Origin: Luteimonas sp.
GTDB lineage: Bacteria; Pseudomonadota; Gammaproteobacteria; Xanthomonadales; Xanthomonadaceae
DNA length: 64,000 bases
Direction of reading: 5' to 3'
Assembly: GCA_024707405.1 (NCBI GenBank)
Contig: JANPZU010000002.1
Coordinates: 220,525-284,524 of the forward strand
A model generated the notes under the pieces. The model worked only from the letters and a program-made list of their open reading frames with translations, had not been told where the DNA came from and searched no databases. Below, piece after piece: positions 1 to 13,024 of this stretch. The position numbers and the translations under genes were made by a program. Numbering within the stretch: the first letter of the stretch is position 1; each line of letters starts with the position of its first letter.

Positions 1-1135
<1,135 letters not shown>

Positions 1136-1151
1136 GCGTGCAGAACCATGC

Positions 1152-1631
1152 TCACAGCTCGTCCAGGTCGCCGCTGAGTTCGATTTCCATGTCGTCAGCC
1201 GTTTCCGCTGCAATGTCCATGGCCTGTTCCAGCGCGGCGGCATCGACGTCGTCTGGCAGCTTGATCACGAAATAGAGCACGTCCCCGCGGACTTCCCAGC
1301 TGCCGAGCTTGTTCATGCTGCTTGCGGTCAACAGTTCGAGTGCTTTCACTTCCAGGCCGTCGCGTTCCACCAGGCCAGCCGGCGAGAAGATATCCCGGAT
1401 CGTGAAGTGGCCCACGCTCTCGGTTCGCCCTGACACGAAGAGCAGTTGCGTGCGGTTGTCCTGCGCGTAGTTGTAGACGACCCGGTAGTCGCCATCGCGG
1501 TCGATCGTGTACTGGATGCCTTGGGCATCGAGGCGGGCGGCGACGGAGGCATCGCTGGCGAGTACCGGCAAGGCGAGCGCCGCGGCCGACAGCAACAGCG
1601 ACTGGAGCAGGATGCGTACGACTTGGCGCAT
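1152..1631 (-). CDS. Unknown exported protein
   Basis: A 159-aa protein I do not recognise. It starts [20 protein letters not shown] with a clear Sec signal peptide and a likely signal-peptidase site after ALPVLAS. The mature part is small, acidic at its end, and reads like a compact alpha/beta domain that could resemble a bacterial sensory or YbjN-type fold; that comparison is only an impression. The ORF track runs it to 2024, but the upstream part lies antisense to clpS and is not real. It ends 16 nt before the NUDIX start, so it probably heads an operon with nudJ and mnmA. It diverges from clpS. Confidence 0.7.
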   Translation of the reverse strand: MRQVVRILLQSLLLSAAALALPVLASDASVAARLDAQGIQYTIDRDGDYRVVYNYAQDNRTQLLFVSGRTESVGHFTIRDIFSPAGLVERDGLEVKALELLTASSMNKLGSWEVRGDVLYFVIKLPDDVDAAALEQAMDIAAETADDMEIELSGDLDEL

Positions 1632-1721
1632 GTTCCGGGATCCTCGGGAAGGGGGTGGCGCGGAGACCCATTGTCTCGCGTGCGGCGCCGGATCGTCCAC
1701 GCCGCGCCCGGTTGCGCTTCG

Positions 1722-1727
1722 TATAAT
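1722..1727 (+). promoter_or_regulatory. Putative clpS -10 element (possibly leaderless mRNA)
   Basis: A perfect TATAAT ends 6 nt before the clpS ATG. A start site 6-7 nt downstream of it would coincide with the A of the ATG, and no Shine-Dalgarno-like sequence is present. I see no good -35 hexamer at 16-18 nt spacing, so the promoter call rests on the -10 box alone. Confidence 0.45.
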
Positions 1728-1733
1728 CGCCGC

Positions 1734-2054
1734 ATGACCCGCAAGCATTCCCCGGAACACGACCACGGTACCGTCGTCGAGACCAGCAAGCCGGAACTGG
1801 CCCGGCCACCGATGTATTCCGTCCTGCTGCTGAACGACGACTACACGCCCATGGACTTCGTGGTCGACGTGCTGGTGCGCTTCTTCGCCCTGGACATCGA
1901 GAAGGCGACCCAGGTCATGCTCCACGTCCATACCCGTGGGCGTGGCGTCTGCGGCGTCTACAGCAGGGAGGTGGCCGAATCCAAGGTCGCCCAGGTGAAC
2001 GAATATTCCCGGCTGAACCAGCACCCATTGCTTTGCACAATGGAAAGGGCCTAA
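1734..2054 (+). CDS. clpS: ATP-dependent Clp protease adaptor ClpS
   Basis: ClpS binds proteins with N-terminal Leu, Phe, Tyr or Trp and hands them to ClpA. The 106-aa product has the family core: [20 protein letters not shown], then [17 protein letters not shown], which contributes to the hydrophobic N-degron pocket. The N-terminus is an acidic/His-rich flexible tail, as usual. The ORF track starts at 1446, but the first family-consistent ATG is 1734 ([11 protein letters not shown]). It is followed after 79 nt by clpA on the same strand. The start has no ribosome-binding site and lies directly behind TATAAT. Confidence 0.95.
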   Translation: MTRKHSPEHDHGTVVETSKPELARPPMYSVLLLNDDYTPMDFVVDVLVRFFALDIEKATQVMLHVHTRGRGVCGVYSREVAESKVAQVNEYSRLNQHPLLCTMERA

Positions 2055-2104
2055 AACAGCGGCAAGGGCCGGGCATGGAAAACCCCCGCGGACGGCCCCA
2101 TACA

Positions 2105-2131
2105 GGGGTCAGACCCCAGGAGGCTTCCTCC
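2105..2131 (+). promoter_or_regulatory. Paired hairpins over the clpA Shine-Dalgarno
   Basis: Two short perfect stems lie back to back: GGGGT-CAG-ACCCC (2105-2117) and GGAGG-CTT-CCTCC (2119-2131). The second contains the only Shine-Dalgarno (AGGAGG, 2118-2123), 10 nt from the clpA ATG. If formed, it would hide the ribosome-binding site. The stems are only 5 bp, so this is a suggestion. Confidence 0.35.
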
Positions 2132-2133
2132 CC

Positions 2134-4413
2134 ATGTTCAGCAAGGATCTCGAATACAGCATCGGCCAGTGCTACAAGCGCGCCCGTGAGGCGCGCGACG
2201 AGTACATGACGGTCGAACACCTGCTGTTGTCGCTGCTCGACAATCCCTCCGCGGAAGTCGTGCTGAAGGCGACCGGCACCGATTTCGACCGGCTGCGTAC
2301 CGACCTCGAAAAGGCCATCACTGCGTCAGTGTCCAAGCTGGCCGACGACGACACCCGCGACACCCAGCCGACGCTGGGCTTCCAGCGCGTGCTCCAGCGC
2401 GCCGTGTACCACGTCCAGTCCTCGGGCAAGAAGGAAGTCACCGGCGCCAACGTACTGGTGGCGATCTTCGGCGAGAAGGACTCCCACGCCGTGTATTTCC
2501 TCAACCAGCAGGACGTGACCCGGCTGGACGTCGTGAATTACCTCTCCCACGGCATCGCCAAGACCGGCGGCGAGGAGGGCGAACACGCCCATGACGATGC
2601 CGCGGCCGCCAAGGACGTGGTGGAAGGCGAGGGCAAGGGCGATGCGCTGGCCGAGTTCGCGACCGACCTCAACGCCATGGCGCGCGAGGGTCGCATCGAT
2701 CCGCTGGTCGGCCGTGCCGACGAGATCGAACGCACCATCCAGGTTCTCTGCCGCCGCCGCAAGAACAATCCGCTGTACGTCGGCGAGGCCGGCGTCGGCA
2801 AGACCGCGATCGCCGAGGGCCTGGCCAAGCGCATCGTCGATGGCGACGTGCCGGAGGTTCTGGAGGATGCGACGATCTACTCGCTCGACCTCGGCGCGTT
2901 GGTGGCGGGCACCAAGTACCGCGGCGATTTCGAGAAGCGCCTGAAGGCCGTGCTGACGGCGATCAAGAAGCATCCCGGCGCGATCCTGTTCATCGACGAG
3001 ATCCACACCATCATCGGTGCCGGTTCCGCGTCGGGCGGGACGATGGATGCCAGCAACCTGATCAAGCCGGCGCTGGCGTCGGGCGAGTTGCGTTGCGTGG
3101 GATCGACCACGTTCCAGGAATACCGCGGCATCTTCGAGAAGGACAGGGCGCTCGCGCGCCGCTTCCAGAAGATCGACATCGTCGAGCCGACGGTCGGCGA
3201 GACCTACGAGATCCTGCAGGGCCTCAAGCCCAAGTACGAAGCCCACCACGAAGTGACCTACGCCGACGAGGCGTTGCAGGCTGCCGTCGACCTGTCGGTG
3301 AAGCACATTGCCGACCGGCTGCTGCCGGACAAGGCGATCGACGTGATCGACGAGGCGGGGGCACGCCAGCGACTACTGCCGGAAGGCGTGCGCAAGGCAC
3401 TGATCGACGTCGAGGAAGTCGAGACCATCGTCGCCAAGATGGCGCGCATCCCGGCCAAGCAGGTCAGCGCCTCCGACAAGGACGTGCTGCTGCACCTTGA
3501 GCGTAATCTCAAGATGGTCATCTTCGGCCAGGATCCAGCCATCGAGACCCTGACCTCGGCGATCAAGCTCGCCCGTTCCGGCTTGGGGAATCCCGACAAG
3601 CCGATCGGCAACTTCCTGTTCGCAGGCCCCACCGGCGTGGGCAAGACCGAGGTGACCCGTCAGCTCGCGTTGCAGCTAGGCATCGAACTGGTGCGCTTCG
3701 ACATGTCCGAGTACATGGAGCCGCATTCGGTGAGCCGCCTGATCGGTGCGCCCCCGGGCTATGTCGGCTTCGACCAGGGTGGCCTGCTGACAGAGAAGAT
3801 CGTCAAGACACCGCACTGCGTGCTGCTGCTGGACGAGGTGGAGAAGGCGCATCCGGACATCTTCAACATCCTGTTGCAGGTCATGGATCGCGGCGTACTG
3901 ACCGATACCAACGGCCGCGAGGCGAACTTCAAGAATGTGATCGTGGTGATGACCACCAACGCCGGTGCGGCGCAGGCGGCGCGGCGGTCGATCGGCTTCA
4001 CCAAGCAGGATCACAGCACCGATGCGATGGAAGTCATCCGCAAGGGCTTCACGCCCGAGTTCCGCAACCGGCTGGATGCCATCGTCCAGTTCCAGGCGCT
4101 GGGGATGGATCACATCCTGCGCGTGGTCGACAAGTTCCTGATCGAACTCGAAGCGCAACTGCACGAAAAGGACGTGACCCTCGCGGCCACGCCTGCCGCG
4201 CGCGATTGGCTGGCACAGCATGGCTTCGACCCGCTGATGGGCGCACGCCCGATGGCGCGCGTGATCCAGGATCGCATCAAGCGCCCGCTGGCCGACGAAC
4301 TGCTGTTCGGCAAGCTGGTCAACGGCGGGCGGGTCAGCATCGATGTGCGTGACGACGAACTCGTCGTGGAATCGCAGCCGGAACCTGAGAAGCTGCTGCC
4401 GGCGACAGTCTGA
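2134..4413 (+). CDS. clpA: ATP-dependent Clp protease ATP-binding subunit ClpA
   Basis: ClpA is the hexameric AAA+ unfoldase that feeds substrates into ClpP. The 759-aa length matches the family. Visible parts are the N-domain that docks ClpS (residues 1-145), first AAA with GEAGVGKT and a Walker [10 protein letters not shown], second AAA with GPTGVGKT and [12 protein letters not shown], and the RRSIGFTKQ segment holding the IGF loop that contacts ClpP. The start has a strong AGGAGG. An intrinsic terminator follows the stop at once. The gene sits with clpS upstream and infA/aat converging from the other side, the same set as in E. coli. Confidence 0.97.
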   Translation: MFSKDLEYSIGQCYKRAREARDEYMTVEHLLLSLLDNPSAEVVLKATGTDFDRLRTDLEKAITASVSKLADDDTRDTQPTLGFQRVLQRAVYHVQSSGKKEVTGANVLVAIFGEKDSHAVYFLNQQDVTRLDVVNYLSHGIAKTGGEEGEHAHDDAAAAKDVVEGEGKGDALAEFATDLNAMAREGRIDPLVGRADEIERTIQVLCRRRKNNPLYVGEAGVGKTAIAEGLAKRIVDGDVPEVLEDATIYSLDLGALVAGTKYRGDFEKRLKAVLTAIKKHPGAILFIDEIHTIIGAGSASGGTMDASNLIKPALASGELRCVGSTTFQEYRGIFEKDRALARRFQKIDIVEPTVGETYEILQGLKPKYEAHHEVTYADEALQAAVDLSVKHIADRLLPDKAIDVIDEAGARQRLLPEGVRKALIDVEEVETIVAKMARIPAKQVSASDKDVLLHLERNLKMVIFGQDPAIETLTSAIKLARSGLGNPDKPIGNFLFAGPTGVGKTEVTRQLALQLGIELVRFDMSEYMEPHSVSRLIGAPPGYVGFDQGGLLTEKIVKTPHCVLLLDEVEKAHPDIFNILLQVMDRGVLTDTNGREANFKNVIVVMTTNAGAAQAARRSIGFTKQDHSTDAMEVIRKGFTPEFRNRLDAIVQFQALGMDHILRVVDKFLIELEAQLHEKDVTLAATPAARDWLAQHGFDPLMGARPMARVIQDRIKRPLADELLFGKLVNGGRVSIDVRDDELVVESQPEPEKLLPATV

Positions 4414-4421
4414 TCACTATG

Positions 4422-4456
4422 GAACGAAAAAGCGGCCGATGGCCGCTTTTTCGTTC
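4422..4456. terminator. Bidirectional intrinsic terminator, clpA/infA
   Basis: A perfect 16-bp inverted repeat, GAACGAAAAAGCGGCC, with a GAT loop and a T-run on both strands. It lies 8 nt after the clpA stop and 15 nt after the converging infA stop, so it can end both transcripts. Confidence 0.9.
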
Positions 4457-4471
4457 AATCGCATGCACGAA

Positions 4472-4690
4472 TCACTTCATGCGGTAGGTGATGCGGCCCT
4501 TGGTCAGGTCGTAGGGTGTCATTTCAACCTTGACCTTGTCGCCGGTGAGGATGCGGATGTAGTTCTTCCGCATGCGCCCAGAAATGTGGGCAATGATTTC
4601 GTGGCCGTTCTCCAGCTTCACCCGGAACATGGTGTTCGGGAGGGTTTCGGAGATCGTGCCTTCAAATTCGATGACGTCGTCTTTCGCCAT
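4472..4690 (-). CDS. infA: Translation initiation factor IF-1
   Basis: IF-1 occupies the ribosomal A site during initiation and helps IF-2 and IF-3. The product is exactly 72 aa, an OB-fold protein beginning [11 protein letters not shown] and ending KGRITYRMK, with the conserved [13 protein letters not shown] strand. The ORF track extends to 4756, but the extension is not conserved and the MAKDD start is standard. It lies between clpA and aat as in E. coli, and has its own likely promoter upstream. Confidence 0.97.
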   Translation of the reverse strand: MAKDDVIEFEGTISETLPNTMFRVKLENGHEIIAHISGRMRKNYIRILTGDKVKVEMTPYDLTKGRITYRMK

Positions 4691-4746
4691 TCGTCCTGTA
4701 GCCAATTGGGTATGCCGGGCGCGGATGCGCCTCGAAAAAGCCCCCC

Positions 4747-4775
4747 ATTCTCGCATGGGCAGGTTTTCGATGCAA
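4747..4775 (-). promoter_or_regulatory. Possible infA promoter
   Basis: Read on the minus strand: TTGCAT, 17-nt spacer, GAGAAT, located 57 nt upstream of the infA ATG. Spacing is ideal, but the hexamers match consensus only 3/6 and 4/6. A weak but well-placed candidate. Confidence 0.35.
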
Positions 4776-4783
4776 AAGAACCG

Positions 4784-5530
4784 TTAATCGGCGAGTCGGG
4801 CGGCAGGCAACATGCCGAAGCCTTCCTGCCAGCTTCCGGGTCGCCCCGGCTTCTGCACCAAAGCGTGGATCGCCTTGGAGAAACTGTCGCGGCCGAGTCG
4901 TTCAGCACCCAGACTGAGCAGGTGCGGGTTCTCGACCTGGGCGTCAATCAATGGCCAGCCCCAGCCATGCAACCGGTATGCGAGGGCGGCGAGCGCCACT
5001 TTCGATCCGCCCGATTCCGCGCTGAACATGCTTTCGCTGAAGAAAGCATGCCCTGATGCGATGCCGTAGATCCCGCCGACCAGACGGCAGGCACCCTCGG
5101 ATTCATCGAACACTTCGATGCTGTGGGCATGTCCGAGACGATGCATCTCCAGGTAGGCCGCGCACATCGCAGGGGTGATCCAGGTGCCGCGCTGCCCCTT
5201 GCGCGGGATGTTTGCGCAACGGTCGATGACGTCGGCGAAGGCGGTGTCCGCCCGTACAACCCAGGTCGATTTCCGCAACTCCCGCCGGAACCGCGAGGAG
5301 AGACGCACGCCATCGGTACGGAAGACCATGCGTGGATCCGGTGACCACCACAGGATCGGCTGCCCTTCGGAAAACCACGGAAAGATCCCGTGGCGATAGG
5401 CATTGAGCAGGCGGGGAGGGGACAGGTCGCCGCCGAAAGCGAGCAATCCATCGGGCTGGCGCAAGGCGTTGGCGATGTCGGGGAACGGCGCCCCGGGATC
5501 GTCGGGCAGGCGGGGGAGGTGCAGGCTCAC
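4784..5530 (-). CDS. aat: Leucyl/phenylalanyl-tRNA--protein transferase
   Basis: Aat transfers Leu or Phe from aminoacyl-tRNA to proteins with N-terminal Arg or Lys, creating a ClpS-recognised degron. At 248 aa it is of normal size. Family signatures are AYRHGIFPWFSEGQPILWWS, the RMVF segment, GGIYGIASGHAFFSESMFS and the ALAYRLHGWGWPLIDAQ stretch. It lies upstream of infA on the same strand with a 93-nt gap holding a likely infA promoter. With clpS and clpA next door, tagger, adaptor and unfoldase of the N-degron pathway are all within 4 kb. Confidence 0.97.
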   Translation of the reverse strand: MSLHLPRLPDDPGAPFPDIANALRQPDGLLAFGGDLSPPRLLNAYRHGIFPWFSEGQPILWWSPDPRMVFRTDGVRLSSRFRRELRKSTWVVRADTAFADVIDRCANIPRKGQRGTWITPAMCAAYLEMHRLGHAHSIEVFDESEGACRLVGGIYGIASGHAFFSESMFSAESGGSKVALAALAYRLHGWGWPLIDAQVENPHLLSLGAERLGRDSFSKAIHALVQKPGRPGSWQEGFGMLPAARLAD

Positions 5531-5572
5531 GGCAGGATTGTGTGCCGCATGGGCGATGCCGGCAACGGGGTG

Positions 5573-6694
5573 TCAGGCCTTGAACGGCGTGTGTGCCGCA
5601 AGGGCCGCGGCATGGCGACGCACGACCGTCGTTTCCTCCGCGCACCAGCCGCGCAAGGCTTCGCGGAAACGCACGTCGGCGATCCAGTGCCGGCTGCGCA
5701 CGAACGTCGGCAGGAAACCGCGTGCAATCTTGTGCTCGCCCTGCGCTCCAGGTTCGAACGTGCGCAAGCCCTCGCGCAGGCAGTAATCGATGCCCTGGTA
5801 GTAACAGGTTTCGAAATGCAGTCCAGGCAGGTTGGCAAGGCTGCCCCAGTAGCGTCCGTAGAGGGTGTCCGTGCCGCGCAGGCAAAGGGCGCCTGCAATG
5901 GGCTTGCCGTCGAATTGCGCGAGGAAAAGCACCAGGTTGCGCGGTGTCGTGGCCGCGAGGTGCTGCAGGAAAGGCATGGTCAACGCGGGCGAATTGCCGT
6001 ATTCGGCGAACGTCTGCAGGTAGAACCCATGGATGGCATCGAGGTCTTGCTGCGTGGCCTCGTCGCCATGCACGACCCGGAACGTCACCCCGGAGCGTGC
6101 GACCTTCGCGCGTTCCTGCCGGATGTTCTTGCGATGCTTGTGATCCATCGCGGCAAGGTAGTCGTCGAACGCGCGCCAGCCGGCATTGTTGTGCCAGTGG
6201 TACTGCACATCGATGCGTGGCAGCCAGCCGGCATCGAAGGTGGCGTCTTCGTCCTCGCGGTGGAAATTGACGTGCGCCGATGGGAGCGCGGCATCCGTGC
6301 ATGCCGTCGTGATCGCGGCGATCAACTGACGGCGCGCGTCGTCATCGCACGCCAGCAACCGCGGCCCGGTCACCGGGGAGTAGGGCACCGCGAACAGCCA
6401 CTTCGGGTAGTAGTCGAGGCCATGCCGGGCATAGACGTGCGCCCAGGCATGGTCGAACACGAACTCGCCATGCGAATTGGTCTTGAGGTAACCGGGCGCT
6501 GCGCCGAGCAGGGTGTCGCCGTCCCAGAGCGTCAGGTGGCGCGGCGTCCAGCCCCAGTCCGGACGCAGGCAGCCATGTGCTTCCAGCCCGTGCAGGAAAG
6601 CGTGCGATACGAACGGATTGTGACCATCGTGCAAGGCGTCCCAGTCCTTCGCAGGGATCGCATCCAGCGCATCGATCAGACGGAGCTGCGCCAT
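5573..6694 (-). CDS. GNAT-fold peptidoglycan-biosynthesis-like protein (DUF482 type)
   Basis: A 373-aa protein of the family annotated as GNAT N-acetyltransferase/peptidogalycan biosynthesis protein. Recognisable blocks are FVSHAFLHGLEAHGC, GYLKTNSHGEFVFDHAWA, YYPKWLFAVPYSPVTGPRLL, KHRKNIRQERAKV and FETCYYQGIDYCLREGLRTF, followed by GAQGEHKIARGF. No signal peptide is seen, so it should be cytoplasmic. The duplicated acyltransferase fold resembles FemAB proteins; the acceptor is unknown. It follows the metallophosphoesterase by 12 nt and may share its transcript. Confidence 0.8.
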   Translation of the reverse strand: MAQLRLIDALDAIPAKDWDALHDGHNPFVSHAFLHGLEAHGCLRPDWGWTPRHLTLWDGDTLLGAAPGYLKTNSHGEFVFDHAWAHVYARHGLDYYPKWLFAVPYSPVTGPRLLACDDDARRQLIAAITTACTDAALPSAHVNFHREDEDATFDAGWLPRIDVQYHWHNNAGWRAFDDYLAAMDHKHRKNIRQERAKVARSGVTFRVVHGDEATQQDLDAIHGFYLQTFAEYGNSPALTMPFLQHLAATTPRNLVLFLAQFDGKPIAGALCLRGTDTLYGRYWGSLANLPGLHFETCYYQGIDYCLREGLRTFEPGAQGEHKIARGFLPTFVRSRHWIADVRFREALRGWCAEETTVVRRHAAALAAHTPFKA

Positions 6695-6706
6695 GATCCG
6701 CTGCCT

Positions 6707-7594
6707 TCAGTGGCGCAGGTGGAGCACGTCGATCGTCGGTGGGTTGAACAATCGCATCGGCAAACCGACTTCGCCTACGCCGACCGTGGTGAAGACTCTC
6801 AGCTGGCCATCGACACCGGTGATGGACTGTTCGCCCCGGTCGAAGCCATGTGCACTCGGGATCGCCCAGCGGTACAGCCATGGAATGCGGATCTGGCCGC
6901 CATGGGTATGGCCGGCCAACACCAGCCGCGCATCCGAGCGCAACAGATCGGTAGCACTGTCGGGATTGTGGGCAAGAACCAGCGTGGGCAACGGCGACGG
7001 CGATGCCCGCAGGAACGCGGGATCGTCCTTGCGCGCCCAACGGTCGCCCAATCCGGCCAGGCGGATGCCATCGAAGGTGGCGATTTCCCCTTCGATGATG
7101 TGCACGCCATGCGTTCGCAGGGCGGCGCGCAAGGCGGCGTCGATATCCGGGCCGGGAGCCTGCTGGTCATGGTTGCCCAGCACCGCGTAGACGGGCACTT
7201 CGAGGCGGGCCAGTGGCGCGAACAGGTCTTCCAGCGATTGTCCCTGCGGCTCGTAGGTCAGGTCGCCGGCTATGGCGACTGCCTGCACTGGCAACGCGTT
7301 GATCCGATCGACCACTCGATCGAGGAAGGCACGTCCCTTGTAGACGCCGAGATGGATGTCGCTGACCAGTGCGATGTCGAGATCCGCGCCGATCCCGTCA
7401 AGCGTGGTGTCCTGCACCCGGATGATCCGGGTCTCGATGAACCTCGACCAGGTGAACACCAGTGCCATGGCGAGCATCGACACGGCGAGCCAGCGCAAGC
7501 GCGGCTGTCGCAGCCGCCATGTCATCCAGGCAATGAACGGGAACACCAGCCAGCTGCCGTACAGCAGGCACTGCGTGAGCATGATCTTGTCCAT
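6707..7594 (-). CDS. Membrane-anchored metallophosphoesterase, YkuE-like
   Basis: A calcineurin-type metallophosphoesterase of 295 aa. The N-terminus has two hydrophobic helices (about residues 8-26 and 34-50), then the metal-binding motifs in order: DIHLG, GDLTYE, GNHD and GHTHGG. These give the dinuclear-metal site. The layout of a membrane anchor plus catalytic domain resembles YkuE/YpbG-type enzymes. Substrate is not evident. It lies 26 nt after trxB and 12 nt before the DUF482 gene, so trxB-phosphoesterase-DUF482 may be one operon. Confidence 0.85.
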   Translation of the reverse strand: MDKIMLTQCLLYGSWLVFPFIAWMTWRLRQPRLRWLAVSMLAMALVFTWSRFIETRIIRVQDTTLDGIGADLDIALVSDIHLGVYKGRAFLDRVVDRINALPVQAVAIAGDLTYEPQGQSLEDLFAPLARLEVPVYAVLGNHDQQAPGPDIDAALRAALRTHGVHIIEGEIATFDGIRLAGLGDRWARKDDPAFLRASPSPLPTLVLAHNPDSATDLLRSDARLVLAGHTHGGQIRIPWLYRWAIPSAHGFDRGEQSITGVDGQLRVFTTVGVGEVGLPMRLFNPPTIDVLHLRH

Positions 7595-7621
7595 CGTGCC
7601 GGAAGGTGCCCGGTGTCCGGT

Positions 7622-9836
<2,215 letters not shown>

Positions 9837-9882
9837 AGTAATATCAAAGCATTGTGCAATTTTCCTAAGGCGATGGATCACG

Positions 9883-12246
9883 GTGGCGCGACCGATCACG
9901 GAACGTAGCAGCAAGCGTCAGCGGACAGCCGCGACAGACTCGGCCGCGCCGAATCCTCGTCGCCAACGCGTCTTCCGCGACATCGCGTTGATCCTCATCG
10001 CTCCCTTCCTGCTCTACCTCCTGGTGTGCCTGGCGACGCATTCGCCGGACGACCCGGGCTGGTTCTCGCAGTCGGGCGGGGTGACCGCGCCGCTGCACAA
10101 TGCAGGCGGGTTCATTGGTGCCTGGCTGGCCGACGTGCTGCTCGGGCTGACCGGCTACGTGGCCTACCTGCTGCCGATCATGCTGGGCGCGATCGCATGG
10201 ATCGCCTTGTTCGGGATGGACAGCGACGGCGATGGCAACGTCGATCTCGGGCCGGCACTGCGACTCGTCGGTATTGTCGGTTTCCTCGTGGCCGCGACAG
10301 GCCTGTTGTCACTCAAGCTGCCGGCGGTGGTGGGATTGCCCGAAGGCGGTGGCGGCATCCTCGGGCGCCTGATCGGCAACTCCCTCAACCGCGGTTTCGG
10401 GATGATCGGAGGCAACCTGTTCCTGCTGGCCTTGTTGCTGGTGTCGGTGACGTTGGCGACCGGCTTGTCGTGGCTGGCGGTGATGGATCGCATCGGCGGT
10501 TGGGCGCTTGCGCTGCCGGCGCTGTTCCGGCGCAGCACCAAGCAGGCATCGGAGTGGAAAGAAGCGCGCGCCCATCGCGAGGAGCGGCAGGAAGTGCGCA
10601 AGGTCGATTCCGAACTGCGCGCCAAGCGCGAGAAGGTCAGGATCGAACCGCCGCCGGCACCGGTGGTCGAGAAGAGCGATCGCGCCAAGCGTGAGCAGCA
10701 GATCCCGATGTTCGCCGGCATCAGCGGCAGCGGCTCGGAGTTGCCGTCGCTGGCACTGCTCGATCCGCCGAAGCCGCAACCCAAGGGTTACGACGAGGAA
10801 ACCCTCGACGTGCTCTCGCGACAGATCGAGTTCAAGCTCAAGGACTTCCGCATCGACGTGGAAGTGAAAGAGGCGCAGCCCGGCCCGGTGATCACGCGCT
10901 TCGAGATGGAGCCCGCGCCCGGCGTGAAGGTCAGCCAGATCAGTTCGCTCGACAAGGACATCGCCCGCGGCCTGAGCGTGAAGTCGGTGCGCGTGGTCGA
11001 CGTGATCCCCGGCAAGTCGGTGATCGGCATCGAGATCCCAAATACCCGTCGCGAGATGATCTACCTGACCGAGCTGCTGGACTCGAAGGAATACGACAAG
11101 TCCGGCAGCCCGCTCACGCTGGCACTTGGCAAGGGCATCAGTGGCCAACCCGTGGTTGCGGATCTTGCACGCATGCCGCACCTGCTGGTGGCCGGCACCA
11201 CCGGTTCGGGCAAGTCGGTCGCGGTCAACGCGATGGTGCTCAGCTTGCTGTTCAAGGCCACGCCGAAAGACCTGCGGATGCTGATGATCGACCCGAAGAT
11301 GCTGGAACTCAGCGTCTACCAGGGCATTCCGCATCTGTTGGCGCCGGTCGTCACCGACATGAAGGAAGCCGCCAACGGCCTGCGTTGGTGCGTGGCCGAA
11401 ATGGAGCGCCGCTACAAGTTGATGAGCGCGGTGGGCGTGCGCAACCTGGCCGGCTTCAACAAGAAGGTCAAGGACGAACAGGACGCCGGACAGCCCATGC
11501 TCGATCCTCTGTTCCGTCCGAACCCGGAAAGCGACGAAGTTGCGCAGCCGCTGGAAACGTTGCCGTTCATCGTCATCTTCATCGACGAATTCGCCGACAT
11601 GATGATGATCGTCGGCAAGAAGGTCGAAGAACTCATCGCGCGCCTCGCACAGAAGGCACGTGCCGCCGGCATCCACCTGATCCTCGCCACGCAGCGGCCA
11701 TCGGTGGATGTCATTACCGGCCTGATCAAGGCCAACATCCCCACACGCATCGCATTCCAGGTATCGAGCAAGATCGATTCGCGCACCATCCTCGACCAGA
11801 GCGGCGCGGAAACCCTGCTGGGCCACGGCGACATGCTGTACCTGCCGCCAGGCACCGCGATGCCAGAGCGCGTGCACGGCGCCTTCGTCTCCGACGAAGA
11901 AGTGCATCGCGTCGTCGATCATCTCAAGAAGAGCGGCGGCGGCCCGGATTACATCGAGGGCGTTCTGGAAGAAACCCAGACGATGTACGACGGCAGCAGC
12001 GTCGGCGCGACCGGCCTGCCGGAAGCCGGCGGTGGAGCAGGGGACGAATCCGACCCGTTGTACGACGAGGCGGTGAAGATCGTCACCGAAACCAGGCGCG
12101 CGTCGATTTCGGGCGTGCAGCGTCGCCTGAAGATCGGCTACAACCGTGCCGCCCGACTGGTCGAAGCCATGGAAGCCGCCGGTGTGGTCTCGCCGCCCGA
12201 GCACAACGGCGACCGCAGCGTGCTGGCCCCGCCACCGCCGAAATAG
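9883..12246 (+). CDS. ftsK: DNA translocase FtsK
   Basis: FtsK pumps DNA at the septum and activates XerCD at dif. The 787-aa protein has a hydrophobic N-terminal domain of four predicted membrane helices (about residues 25-200), a linker rich in Lys, Arg and Glu, and the RecA-like motor with Walker [10 protein letters not shown] and Walker [13 protein letters not shown]. The C-terminal gamma winged-helix domain (from [20 protein letters not shown]) reads KOPS. The start is GTG; the nearby ATG at 9873 is in another frame. A TAAGG element precedes it. Order ftsK-lolA-rarA is common in gammaproteobacteria. Confidence 0.97.
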   Translation: MARPITERSSKRQRTAATDSAAPNPRRQRVFRDIALILIAPFLLYLLVCLATHSPDDPGWFSQSGGVTAPLHNAGGFIGAWLADVLLGLTGYVAYLLPIMLGAIAWIALFGMDSDGDGNVDLGPALRLVGIVGFLVAATGLLSLKLPAVVGLPEGGGGILGRLIGNSLNRGFGMIGGNLFLLALLLVSVTLATGLSWLAVMDRIGGWALALPALFRRSTKQASEWKEARAHREERQEVRKVDSELRAKREKVRIEPPPAPVVEKSDRAKREQQIPMFAGISGSGSELPSLALLDPPKPQPKGYDEETLDVLSRQIEFKLKDFRIDVEVKEAQPGPVITRFEMEPAPGVKVSQISSLDKDIARGLSVKSVRVVDVIPGKSVIGIEIPNTRREMIYLTELLDSKEYDKSGSPLTLALGKGISGQPVVADLARMPHLLVAGTTGSGKSVAVNAMVLSLLFKATPKDLRMLMIDPKMLELSVYQGIPHLLAPVVTDMKEAANGLRWCVAEMERRYKLMSAVGVRNLAGFNKKVKDEQDAGQPMLDPLFRPNPESDEVAQPLETLPFIVIFIDEFADMMMIVGKKVEELIARLAQKARAAGIHLILATQRPSVDVITGLIKANIPTRIAFQVSSKIDSRTILDQSGAETLLGHGDMLYLPPGTAMPERVHGAFVSDEEVHRVVDHLKKSGGGPDYIEGVLEETQTMYDGSSVGATGLPEAGGGAGDESDPLYDEAVKIVTETRRASISGVQRRLKIGYNRAARLVEAMEAAGVVSPPEHNGDRSVLAPPPPK

Positions 12247-12356
12247 CGTTCTGGCTTAACGACGGCTTCCACGTCGCCGGGATTCCCGCGATGTGAAGGT
12301 GCGCATTCAGTTTTGGCTTCGCACACTTGGCCGCAACGTCATACCGGAACGCCCCG

Positions 12357-12983
12357 ATGATCCGCAACCTCCGCTGGCTCGCCTTCGCGATCGTGCTGTT
12401 GTCAGGCCTTGCGCATGCAAGCGGTCGCGACCGGCTCGAAACCTTCACTCGTGGCCTGCAAGGCCTCGATGGCCAATTCACGCAGCGCGTGTTCGACAGC
12501 AACGGGCAGTTGAAGGAAAGCACCAGCGGGCGCGTCGCGCTGGCGGCGCCACGACAGTTCCGCTGGGAATACATCAAGCCTTACCCGCAGATCATCGTGG
12601 CCGACGGCGAAGTGGTCTGGGTCTTCGACCCCGATCTCGACCAGGTCAGCCGCCGCCCGCAGGGCAGTGCGGAGCAGGACAGTCCGCTGGCCGCTTTGAT
12701 CGACCCGGGCAAGCTCGATCGCGACTACGCCGTCACTGATGGTGGCGAGTCGGCCGGCCTGCAATGGGTGGTGCTCAAGCCCAAGCGTGGCGAGGATCCT
12801 GCATTCGATTCGGCCCGCATCGGACTGGATGCGACGGGCGTGGCACGCATGGAGATCTTCGATGCGCTCGGCCAGCGCACCGAAATCACGTTCTCTGGCT
12901 GGAAGCGCAATCCGGTCTTCCCGCGCCAGACCTTCAACTTCACGCCGCCGGCCGGCGTGGACATCATCGGCGGCGAAGGCTGA
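12357..12983 (+). CDS. lolA: Outer-membrane lipoprotein carrier protein LolA
   Basis: LolA takes mature lipoproteins from the LolCDE complex across the periplasm to LolB. The 208-aa protein starts MIRNLRWLAFAIVLLSGLAH, a signal peptide cleaved around residue 20, followed by the family segments DGQFTQRVFD, FRWEYIKPYPQIIVADG and VWVFDPDLDQVS. The ORF track begins at an upstream TTG (12327), but the hydrophobic signal peptide starts at 12357. It lies 110 nt after ftsK and 41 nt before the next exported gene. Confidence 0.93.
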   Translation: MIRNLRWLAFAIVLLSGLAHASGRDRLETFTRGLQGLDGQFTQRVFDSNGQLKESTSGRVALAAPRQFRWEYIKPYPQIIVADGEVVWVFDPDLDQVSRRPQGSAEQDSPLAALIDPGKLDRDYAVTDGGESAGLQWVVLKPKRGEDPAFDSARIGLDATGVARMEIFDALGQRTEITFSGWKRNPVFPRQTFNFTPPAGVDIIGGEG

Positions 12984-13024
12984 CTTCGCGCCGAGGATCC
13001 GGAACGACAGGGGACGATCCGACC

